DNA of 64,000 bases from Hyparrhenia diplandra. Taxonomy: Eukaryota > Streptophyta > Magnoliopsida > Poales > Poaceae. The first letter of the stretch is position 1. Each line of letters begins with the position of its first letter. The stretch spans positions 372,001 through 436,000 of the forward strand of contig JADLZK010008410.1 of NCBI GenBank assembly GCA_015847255.1, in the 5' to 3' direction. The position numbers and the translations under genes were made by a program. The notes beneath the pieces were generated by a model. The model did no database searches and was not told the DNA's origin. It saw only the letters and a list, made by a program, of their open reading frames with translations. Shown here piece by piece: positions 25,014 through 34,399 of the stretch.

Positions 25014-28000
25014 ATGGCGGCGACGGGCTCATCACCGCCGCGTCGGCGGCGGCGACGGCGGCACTGGTGCTGCTGTGGTGCGTGGCGGTCCCGACGGCGT
25101 CTGCGCTGGGGATGAACTGGGGCACGCAGGCGACGCACCCGCTGCCTCCCAAGTCCGTGGTGCAGGCGCTGCAGGACAACGGCATCAAGAAGGTGAAGCT
25201 CTTCGACACCGACGCGGCCGCCATGAGCGCGCTCGCGGGAACCGGCATCGAGGTCATGGTCGCCATCCCCAACAACATGCTCGCCGACCTCGCCGACGAC
25301 GCCGGCAAGGCCAAAGACTGGGTCAAGCGTAACGTCCGGAACTACGACTTCGACGGCGGCGTCACCATCAAGTCAGTCTGTTTGTCCCTTACTCTTCTTC
25401 TTCTTCTTTTACCTCCCACCGCCGCCCATCGCCGGCCGACGCGCGCCATGGCTGGCTGGCTGTCGTTCTTTATCCTCTGCATTGGTTGTTCACGTTCAGC
25501 TTCACGGTGACGATGGTGACGTGTTTCGAATTGCTCTGCTAGCCGTGAGAGTAAAATTATGATATAATATCCCTCCCGCCAAATCATCTGCGATTAGATA
25601 AGTAATATAAATCGGATAGCGAAATGTGTCGAAATTCATGTGTCTTTTGGCCTGGAGCTATCTTTTTGCAAATCTGAAGAACATCGCCCAACCATCACTG
25701 ATGATTTTTCTGGATGAGGTTGGTCGGATGGTGGGGACTGGAGACAGCGGTCAGTGGAGGACGGTTGTTGACAACTAATAAATTCAGATCCGTTTGGAAC
25801 ATACAGTAAACAAGAGTTTCCAGGAACTTTGTAGAAATTTCACAGGATCAGCTACTTTTCACAGAAAAAAAAAAACACACAAAAAATGTTTGAAAAATCT
25901 CATATTTCAAAAGAGACCTCAGTGTTGGCCGTGCAAGGGCATCACATTCCAAAAGAGACTACCTTTGTTATCGTCGTCTAGGATACGTTTGCAACGTGGG
26001 GAAATTGCTTGTTTTTCTGTGGGCCGTTACGTTTTTGGTCAATGTCGTCAGAGGGTGGTTTGCTTGAATAACAGATTATCGATAAGGTAGGTGGTGGGGC
26101 AATTGTGCAAAGCATGGGTCAATCATGATCCAATCAATTTGTTTGTGTTGGGACATGGGCAATTCCAAGATGATTGTCACTTTCAGTTCTCTGAATATTT
26201 GTGAGTAGTAGTAGGTTATATATAATTGAATCCATTCGACTGTTGGAACAGGGTCCAGATGACTGCTAGTAGCAGCAACAGCAAGTATCACCTACCAAGC
26301 ATCATGGTCCAAATTGGTTTTGTGGTTCCATTGGTTTGCAAGGCCATAAATATATATTCAGAACACGAAACATGAAAACAAACAAACAGACACGGAGCAC
26401 CTTTAAAGTTAGTGGGGGTTGTTGTAAAACATTGAACATCTAATTGGAGGGATTGCTTAGAAACTGTGCAACAAAATTGATATGCACTGATTGAACTTTC
26501 ATCCTCCATTCCAACTGATCGTCCTTTACACCCTGCAACTGGCTGTCCAGTCCTCCATCAGGCAGGCGCACCAACTACCTAACCTGCTGAACCGACGGAG
26601 AAGCCACTCATGCCCCAAATGTCCACTTCTCATTTCCAGTGTAAATTTTTCTTCTGATGATCTTGTCTGCTAGAACTGTTTTTTGTTAAAGTACGTGAGG
26701 TGAGATTTACTGTATCGCCAACTGCCAAACAACACTACCAAAATTATCCTCATCAAGGCTCCTAGATCTCAAGTGCTAAACTAATGCTAGAAGTGTTTGG
26801 ATTTTGGAACCAAGAATTAAGCACAGTTTGGCATTTTTGGTCCTTCATTATTATTTCAAATCACGGGATATGTGTTTCAAGCTGCGCATTTTCCGACATG
26901 TTTAAACCAGAGAACATATTTCATCCTTCATGCTAGAAGCTTTTGGCAATTGCCATGGGCGCCCCAAGATGATACATGTCAGAGCTAACTAACGAAGCTT
27001 GTTCTGATCCATCCACTGCCACTCTCTGTATTGCAGGTACGTGGCCGTGGGCAACGAGCCGTTCCTGGAGTCCTACAACGGCTCCTTCATCAACGTCACG
27101 TTCCCGGCGCTGGAGAACATCCAGAACGCTCTGAACAACGCCGGCATCGGCGACCGAATCAAGGCGACCGTCCCACTGAACGCCGACGTGTACAACTCCC
27201 CAAAATCCACCCCAGTGCCGTCGGCAGGGCGGTTCAGGTCCGACATCGCCGGCCTGATGACGGACATGGTCAAGTTCCTGGCCAAGAACGGCGCGCCCTT
27301 CACCGTGAACATCTACCCGTTCCTGAGCCTGTACCTGAACGACAACTTCCCGCTCGACTACGCCTTCTTCGACGGCGGCGCGACGCCGGTGAACGACAAC
27401 GGCGTGCTCTACACCAACGTGTTCGACGCCAACTTCGACACGCTGGTGGCGGCGCTCAAGGCCGTAGGCCACGGCGACCTTCCCATCGTCGTCGGCGAGG
27501 TCGGGTGGCCCACGGACGGCGACAAGCACGCCAAGTCGTCCTACGCGGAGCGCTTCTACGCGGGGCTTCTGAAGCGGCTGGCGGCCAACACCGGCACGCC
27601 GGCGAGGCCCAACACGTACACCGAGGTGTACCTGTTCGGTCTCGTCGATGAGGACGCCAAGAGCGTGGCTCCCGGCAACTTTGAGCGGCACTGGGGCGTG
27701 CTCCGGTACGACGGCCAGCCTAAGTTCGCCATGGACCTCACCGGACAAGGACGGAACACGATGCTCGTGCCGGCGAAAGGGGTCAAGTACCTTCCCCGGA
27801 CATGGTGCGCGTTGAACCCGAACGCGAAAAACCTCGACAAGCTTGGTGCCAACGTCGACTATGCCTGCACGTTCGCCGACTGCACGACGCTTGGGTTTGG
27901 GTCCACGTGCAATGGCATGGACGTCGCCGGCAACGCCTCGTACGCGTTCAACGCGTATTACCAGGTGCAGAACCAGAAGGATGAGGCCTGTGACTTCCAG

Positions 28001-28168
28001 GGCCTCGCTCTGCCCACGGAGACAGACCCGTCCACGGCGACGTGCAACTTCACCATACAGATCCAGACGGGGGCGGCGGCCATCGCGATGCCGGCGCTCG
28101 GCGGCCAGAGTGCTGGTGCGGCCGCGGTCGTGCTCCTGGCGTTGCTGCAGCTCCTGGCGCTGTGGTAG
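25014..28168 (+). CDS. GPI-anchored beta-1,3-glucanase, GH17 with X8/CBM43 domain
   Basis: Hydrolyses beta-1,3-glucan (callose), probably at the plasma membrane or plasmodesmata. Exon 1 is 25014-25371 and exon 2 is 27037-28168; the 1665-bp GT-AG intron contains no gene. The mature protein starts near MNWGTQATHPLPPKSVVQAL. The GH17 barrel carries YVAVGNEPF (proton donor Glu at 27056) and VVGEVGWPTDGD (nucleophile Glu at 27497). The X8 domain follows from TWCALNPNAKNLDK to ACDFQGLA with its Cys set, and the C-terminus SAGAAAVVLLALLQLLALW is a GPI-attachment signal. The ATG at 25014 starts a typical signal peptide only if one base is added within acgggctc (25022-25029); as written, that frame ends at the TGA overlapping 25113. 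The next in-frame ATG (25112) would lose the signal peptide. Domains are otherwise intact. The 5' end is duplicated at 9650-10284. Confidence 0.9.
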
Positions 28169-28812
28169 CAGTGGTTGTTTGCACTTGCGTGCCGGGAATG
28201 GAGAAGATCAACTGTGTATGGTTGATTGATTCTGTGCATTGTTTTTTTTTTATGATTCGATTCAAAACATGCTTTTTATTTGGACCGGAGTTACTTTAGG
28301 GTTAACAACATGTGAATAATTTAATTGGTTGGGTATATCTCGTCTGCATAACTGCATATATTACTCTAGTGGGTGATGGGTGACTAAGTCAGTTCAGAAA
28401 ATTGGATATCCCTCTTCTTATGCAGAAGGGAACTCATCTGTTCTGAAGTCACCTATACAGCCTTGTCACCAATAAAATGTCTCCTACTACTACTTAAGAA
28501 ATGCGTGTACATTATGCGGATCAGGACAAATTTTCTTGTTCTCGTACATATCACACTTATATATAATAATAATATCGAAAGTAAACTAGAACCTGAAAAG
28601 GGGTAAACCAGCCATCTTTACATCACACTACATCGTTGCTTGGAGGAGGATTCGAAGCCAGCGATCAATTCTGAATTCGCACTCTCTTATAGTGAAATCT
28701 GATTTTTTACTCTTTTTTTTTTTTTTTTTAGTGGGATCTGAATTTTTACATGGAAACCAAAGATGGCCATCTCCAAACACTCCAACTTGTCCATAGGCCG
28801 CAGCATTTGCCT
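28169..28812. other. 3' flank of glucanase gene, no gene seen
   Basis: AT-rich 3' untranslated and intergenic sequence. T-rich stretches are near 28240-28250 and 28711-28728. No coding segment was recognised. Confidence 0.5.
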
Positions 28813-28960
28813 CATGGGCCATGGGCCTATTGGCCCATTTCCAAGGAAACCATCCATGGGCCTACAGGCCCCTTTCCAAGGAAGCCACGGCCATGGGCCG
28901 ACGGTAAGCGAGCCCAAACTAAACCCTACACGACGGGGCTGCGGCGCCTACAAATACACG
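28813..28960 (+). promoter_or_regulatory. Site II / telo-box promoter of the snoRNA locus
   Basis: Repeated TGGGCC/GGCCCA motifs (site II type) occur at about 28815-28838, 28856-28870 and 28892-28900. They are followed by a telo box (AAACCCTA at 28921) and a TATA-like ctacaaatacac at about 28949. Site II plus telo box is the known architecture of plant promoters for ribosomal proteins and snoRNAs. Transcription would start near 28980. The first ATG downstream (29013) opens only Met-Ala-Gly-stop, so the transcript is likely non-coding. Confidence 0.7.
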
Positions 28961-29420
28961 AGCCTAGGAACCCCCCTTCACTCCTTCACGCCGCCGCCGC
29001 CGTTGCGATCTCTATGGCAGGCTAGGGTTCATCGCCGTCTGGCCGCGCCGCCAGCTACCTGGATCGCTAGCTTTCGATCCGCGCTGTTTTTCTCGGCATG
29101 CTTCGTTGACGTCGTTGCTTTGTTTCGTTTGTTCTTGGTTTAGTTTTGATTTGATTTGCCTAACATTGCAATTGTCCGGCGCTGCATCCGGTGCGGCGGG
29201 CAATCTATCCTTAGGCGACAGTGAACCACAAGGGGAGAGCGCTTTCCTAGCTCTTCCCGCCTGCTTTTTAAGCTCCGGCCGTCCTGTCTTATACCAGGGT
29301 TCGCCGGTGACAAAGCAGGCAAATTTCTTCTGGTCTCTATCACTCACTCTGTTTTTCTTGTTTGTTTGATTGATTGTTCTTTTTGATATTTATTTATTTG
29401 TCTACTGATGGCAATGGTGG

Positions 29421-29520
29421 TTGAGGATGACGAAGAAAATCAATCGGATAGAAAATCAATCGGATTCCCATTGATTTCTACGGAAAGATGAGATCTTAAC
29501 CGGCTACTTCTGACTCTCAA
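29421..29520 (+). ncRNA. Possible box C/D snoRNA upstream of U24
   Basis: A C-box-like GGATGAC (29425-29431) and a D box CTGA (29510-29513) are bracketed by a short stem TTGAG (29421-29425) and CTCAA (29516-29520). A C'-like AGATGAG is at 29486-29492. The sequence before the D box, atcttaaccggctactt, would be the guide, but I could not place it confidently on plant rRNA. The C box departs from consensus. Support is structure and position in the same transcript as U24. Confidence 0.4.
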
Positions 29521-29649
29521 TGCCGCTGCCATTGGCTTCTTGGATAGGAAGGATCTTCGATCTTTGTTTTCGTGGAGATGGTTTGGATTCTTGGATTAGA
29601 CTTGGATTAGACTCGTTTTTTTGCTGGAGATGAATACCTGTAGGTGATA

Positions 29650-29740
29650 GGGGCCGGTGATGTGATCAAAATATTTGCTACTCTTGATGGGGCAGGAGCC
29701 CCGCCTGATGACCACGAACCACCAAGATCTCTGAGGCTCT
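29650..29740 (+). ncRNA. U24: Box C/D snoRNA U24
   Basis: Guides 2'-O-methylation of 25S rRNA in the nucleolus. C box GTGATGT (29657-29663), C' box CTGATGA (29705-29711) and D box CTGA (29731-29734) are present, closed by GGGGCC/GGCTCT (29650-29655 with 29735-29740, including G-T pairs). The guide before box D, accaccaagatct, is complementary to 25S AGATCTTGGTGGT. The guide before D', aatatttgctact, is complementary to the neighbouring AGTAGCAAATATT. The same pair of guides is carried by yeast and human U24 (yeast sites C1437 and A1449/G1450), and the fifth base before box D falls on the C1437 equivalent. The D' box itself is degenerate (cttga). It lies about 670 bp downstream of the site II/telo-box promoter on the same strand. 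Confidence 0.93.
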
Positions 29741-29744
29741 CTGT

Positions 29745-30383
29745 AATCAGTCTTGCTGTTTCTTTCTGAATGTTTGATTGAAATAGACGACTGCACGATT
29801 TTTTAGCATTGTCGACACCTGTAATAACTGTATTAAAAAATCCGCTCATAAAGAGAACAAAGTCTAAAAAACAAAAACTGCATATTGACTTCCAAGGGTA
29901 AAGGAGACAAAATGTGTTTTCCCTTGGATTTGTACTTCCAGTCTAAAGTATTTGATACTCGAGTCTTATGGATAAGATGGTACTGCTGTGATGGACTGTT
30001 TCAGCCAGTTTAGCCACAGCATCAGAAGACAATGCTTGTGGATTCAAAATTCCACATATAACCTGAAGTGATAATGGTGGTTGCTTTGCAACTTGAATTG
30101 ATTTTTTGAACATTGAGGCCAAATGTGGCCTTCCAATTTATGGAATAGACTAAAACCAATGCCTTGAATTTTATGTTGAATTTCTGGACATTCAGGCGAG
30201 CATGGCCTAGTGTACAAAATAAAAGATGACTCAATGCTACAAAATTTAAGGTGAAGAAGACTCCAAAATAAATTTAAGGTGAACAAGACTCCAAAATTGG
30301 AACGACACAAAGAAACGACATGTATCTATTTTTTCAAAAAAAATATCTTGCAAGTTTTGTTGCTAATTGGTATAGCAATGTAA
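29745..30383. other. 3' flank of snoRNA locus, no further gene seen
   Basis: AT-rich sequence. A short imperfect duplication (aatttaaggtgaa, agactccaaaat) is at 30243-30298. No further C/D or H/ACA candidate was convincing. Confidence 0.4.
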
Positions 30384-30592
30384 GGGCATGTACAACCCAT
30401 CTATAAGAGTTGTCTATGTGATTAACTTTCGTGCTCCCACACAAGAGACGCCGGTAAGAGACCCGTTGTATGGTGTTGCCGTGCTTATAGACCATCAAAT
30501 AGTTTACCATTGTATGACCTGTCTTTTTAATTGTTTGTACTTAGTTTTCAATAACTTATGGACAAGAGGTTGTCTATGGGTTGAACATGCCC
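30384..30592. mobile_element. Tourist-like MITE, 209 bp
   Basis: The left end GGGCATGTACAACCCATCTA and inverted right end GGGCATGTTCAACCCATAGA are near-identical. The flanking trinucleotide TAA is duplicated (30381-30383 and 30593-30595), the PIF/Harbinger target site. Non-coding. Confidence 0.85.
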
Positions 30593-30966
30593 TAATCGTT
30601 ATTCTTTGAATCTAGTAGTTAGCTCTAAAACCTAGTCAACTTTGATGTCTTTTTGTCATCAAGGTTTGGCCTTCGTATTTGGTTCTCTTTCTTTTAATAT
30701 AACATGAAAACTATTTTTGAAAATGAAAACAAAAGACCTGTGGAGTATATGTCGAGTAACATTGATTTGGATGAATAGTGTTGTTCATCATCGATAAAAA
30801 TGTTGCTACTACATTAAAAAATATATAGAGAAAAACTTGCCAAAATGCTTTTTTAAATGGAAGGAGTAACGAAACAAAATATTATTTGTTTCTTGGTGGG
30901 GCTATGGGTGACGCCACATTCACTTTACCTGGTGCACAAGCACTAGGGTAAATTTTTTTATTACTA

Positions 30967-31036
30967 TTTAATGGTCTTATTTACTAGGGTTCATTTGCTT
31001 ATTTTAATGGTCTTATTTACTAGGGTTCATTTGCTT
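30967..31036 (+). repeat. Two-copy tandem repeat, 36-bp period
   Basis: The unit containing tttaatggtcttatttacta and gggttcatttgctt is present twice in perfect or near-perfect form. Confidence 0.85.
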
Positions 31037-31426
31037 GTAGCTTCGCCACTGGGTGGGGCTATCTAGGCTCTCTGGGAACAATCATGTGATGTTCACTATT
31101 TGCTTCGCAATAGTTGTCGCAGAAAATTCCAATAGACATTAACTTGAAAGACATGAATAATAAACCACGACACGCGTGTCTTATGGTCTGCATGACAGCT
31201 ATGTTTGGGTTTGAATGGAGGAATGGCTTGTGATGTTAAGAGGCTAAGGAATGGCACTCAAAAAGATTACAACGCTTTACGACGAGCCTCCTTCGCTCTT
31301 GCCTTCGTCCCCCCTCTAATAAACCCGCAAATTGGAGAGGTAAAGACTAAGGGAGCCTTCGTCCATTGGAGCGAAGGTTCCCCGGGTTAGTTTGCACAAA
31401 GGCGTCCTTGCGTTGTCGGGTGTGAG

Positions 31427-31978
31427 TCAAGATGGCAACGGGTAAATACCCGACGGGTAGTGCCCACCGCATACCGCTTTTGCCGCCAGAGTAAATCTTA
31501 CCCGTCGGGTTACCCGTATCCGCATGCGGGTAGGGAAAATCATTCCATACCCGTACCAGCGGGTAAATTCTACCCGACGGGTAACCCGTACCAGCGAACA
31601 TACCCGAGTATGACATATGAAATGCTTTATAAATTCAAATATTTAATAAATATTAGGTCAATATATGTGCACAAAAGCAAATCTAACATCAATTAGCAAC
31701 AATACTAGTGTTATATATGTAGACTTTAGTTGAATTGGCTCAAATTCTAGTGTTATATGGGCCAAATTTATTATGATTGTTAGTGATATATGCGGGTATT
31801 TATTACCCACGGGTAGACGGGTATGGGTAGCATACACCGCACCCGTACCACGCACCCAATGGGTAGAAGATTTCTTCCAATAACGTGCCAGCGGGTAGAA
31901 AAATTATTCTATACCCGCATCTTTATCGGGTAAAACCTGCCGGGTACTTGGGTTTGGAATTACCCGTTGCCATTTTGA
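31427..31978. mobile_element. hAT-type non-autonomous element, 552 bp, 8-bp target duplication
   Basis: The left end TCAAGATGGCAACGGG and inverted right end TCAAAATGGCAACGGG match at 15 of 16 positions. A perfect 8-bp direct repeat GGTGTGAG flanks the element (31419-31426 and 31979-31986). The subterminal regions contain many copies of CGGGTA/TACCCG in both orientations, while the core is AT-rich and non-coding. Size and organisation parallel the unrelated-sequence element at 22560-23114. Confidence 0.9.
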
Positions 31979-31986
31979 GGTGTGAG

Positions 31987-32999
31987 GCCCTTTTCGCTTA
32001 GGAGGCGGCGTGAGGGGGTAGGCAAGGCTTATCCCGTCCCCTAGCAAGTAGTTTAGGTGTGATTGGTTGCCCCGCTGCGATCTCGGTCGGGACGAAAGGG
32101 CCGTCCGGGGTCTCTGGTGCGGGCGAAACCATACACTCTCTCTTGTTTGGTGGTCAAAACACTGTGCATACAGGCTGAGAGAGATCATGATTGGTTGCCA
32201 GCATGTATGATTCATTAGAATGAAGTGATACAAATTGTTGTGTTTGGTTTCCTGCATCTTGTGAGGTTGGGTCACCCATGAATGGTTTTGGTGTGCTTAC
32301 CACCACATTTGAAATGAAAATCTGAAATCATTTTTGAAATAAAACAAATAAAATAGCCAAAACATTTTTGCATCGGGACCCCTAAACTTATTAGAAAACA
32401 ACGAAGCCTCGATATAAAATTCTCCTCTCTAGGTGATGTGACTATGCCAAGGCAATCAACATTCACTATGTGGTCAAGACAACCATTTAAGGTGAAAGCT
32501 AAACTTGATTTCAAATTATTTAGATGTCCACCTACAAGGCTACTACTTGGTTTTGTACGATTCTGATTCAAACATATTCTTTGTCATGGAAGAAGAATAT
32601 TGTGATATTATCACAACACTACAAGTCATTCGCCTTTCACAATTATTTGGACAACAAGAGTTAGAGTCGAGGGCGACTCTTTTTCAAGAGAGGGAGGATG
32701 ATATGACCACGCCAACCATGGCAACCTCTTTAGCAGCATCTCCGATCAATATGTCAACCAACATATTTGATGGATTGATTACAAAACTCAATACAAGGTG
32801 CACGCGCTACTTTGTGAATTTCAATTAGAAACTAATAAGAACTTTATGCTACCTAAGTCTTGTATGTTAATATTACTCAGGTACATCAAAGAGAATCAAC
32901 AACATGAAGGCCAAGAAACTGGAATCGACAAAATCCTCGTCATTCGGCAAGGCCATTCGGCAAGTTCCAGCATTGGGCAAGGTCATTCGGCAAGGACCT
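31987..32999. other. No recognised gene
   Basis: The first 200 bases contain ggtgtgattggttgcc, whose like appears inverted at 34350-34365, suggesting transposon termini. 32505-32828 has an open frame with no recognised motif. A small repeat of cattcggcaag occurs three times at 32940-33000. Confidence 0.35.
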
Positions 33000-33760
33000 G
33001 AAGCTGAAGTTCGAACATTAAACTGTACCAATCTACGAAGATTCACATAGCATGCTATACACCGTTGGAAAGCTTATCGAGTTAGCTTTCCAACGCATCC
33101 AGCCCCACATCATTTGAAGATTCCTAGAAGAAGTTATGATCGAAACATTGAAGTCTGGTCAGAAGTCAAACAGTCACGCGGAAACAACTCAGAAGGCCAT
33201 CTCGGGAGATCCTTTCACATTGGCGACGTATTCAGTTTGTTTTCGTGTTTCCACCCACCTAGGAGGGTTGTTCCTAGTATAAATACCCCCATATGTAAGC
33301 TATCAACAACTTTTGATGAATTGAGATTATTTCGGTGATATTGCAGCCGAGCTGCCCGAAGTTGCTTTACTCAACCCTTGTTCTTCCTCGTTCCTCTTGG
33401 ACTTGTGAAGAGATCTCTCTCGAGATCCACTAGTTCGTGCTTTGCGAGTTCGATGCGGCTGCCTCGCCTTGTGTGGATTAGCTCCGGTTGTGGTTCTGCG
33501 GTCGTTTGGAGATCGAGTCGAAGTCCTCGCGGTTTCGGTGTCTCTCTCCCCGTCGCTTGGGTCGCATCCAACCTTGGCGGGTATAAAGCTAGTTATCCGC
33601 TGATCTTTTCGGCAAGTTATCTCGAGTTTCCGGCAAGTTATCATCCTACTTCCGCTACCTCATCGGCGTTCCTCAAGTTCAAGACCTACTGCCCGTGAAG
33701 ATCGGGCCATCCTTGTTCTAACGCCGGGTTAGAACCTATCACTAGGAGATTAGCATCGGG
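33000..33760 (+). repeat. LTR-like segment, possibly a solo LTR
   Basis: A moderately GC-rich block with a TATAAATA box at 33278-33285. About 450 bp of leader-like sequence follows, ending in gcccgtgaagatcgggcc and ttctaacgccgggttagaac hairpins. This order resembles the promoter and R-U5 part of a plant LTR retrotransposon. The exact TG and CA ends, a target-site duplication and a partner LTR were not found. Confidence 0.4.
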
Positions 33761-34399
33761 AACACGGAAAAGTATCTAATATAAGCCGGGCCCTTCTTCT
33801 ACCTTAGACATCGAGCGAGGGGAAGGGGATCGATCGATGGTGGCCAGCGTCGACGCCGGCGCCCGCGGCGAGGGCCCTCGGCTCCGCCCCGCCGCTGCCG
33901 CCACCGAGGACCCGGTCCTCGTTAGTGTTACCCGGCGTGCCGCTCGAGGGGCGTCATCGGATCGACCAGGACGCGCGGCGCCCGGCCACACCGACCCAGA
34001 TGCATGGCGCCGGCCAACGGCAAGCTTCGGGCGTGGAGGAGGAGGGAGGAGAGGCGCGGCGCCCGGCGGTGGTGGCAAAGAAGCGGTGAGGCCGTGTGAG
34101 ACACAAGGGAGGTGGAGGAGGTAACACGACCGCATCGGGAGGATGGTGCCATTTTTCACGTGGGAAGTCGGCTGGCGGCCTTTGTTTTCGTCCCGACTCA
34201 TATGGGAAGCTCGATTTGGGAAGACGGAGGGAGCCGGGATGAAGAGCTCAAAATGAACGAGACGATGCGAGACAAAGCATACAATTTGGGCAACCAAACA
34301 TGGGCAAAGTGCACGACACGAGCCGGGGCGGCCCTTTTTGCACGCCCGGTGCGGGCTACCAATCACACCCTTCATCGCTAGCGGTGATGTTTCGGCACT
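33761..34399. other. GC-rich segment, no gene assigned
   Basis: Open in several frames on both strands because of GC content (for instance 33776-34375 minus). No known domain. The right end (caatcacaccc) is the inverted match of ggtgtgattgg at 32050, so it may be part of a transposon. Confidence 0.3.

Noticed and set aside
24440..25138. A 232-codon minus-strand open frame over the glucanase leader
   Set aside because: GC-rich shadow across the leader and signal peptide of the plus-strand gene; no motif.
26933..27748. A 271-codon minus-strand open frame
   Set aside because: It is antisense to glucanase exon 2, whose GH17 motifs fix the coding strand; it has no domain of its own.
29700..29740. 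A very short C/D snoRNA using only the boxes at 29705 and 29731
   Set aside because: Too short for a C/D RNA. The upstream C box at 29657 with its D' guide gives the full U24 architecture, so the 29705 box is C'.
31440..31960. CRISPR-like array of CGGGTA repeats
   Set aside because: Repeats are only about 6-8 bp, occur in both orientations with irregular spacing, and lie at the ends of a transposon with an 8-bp target duplication, in a plant nuclear genome.
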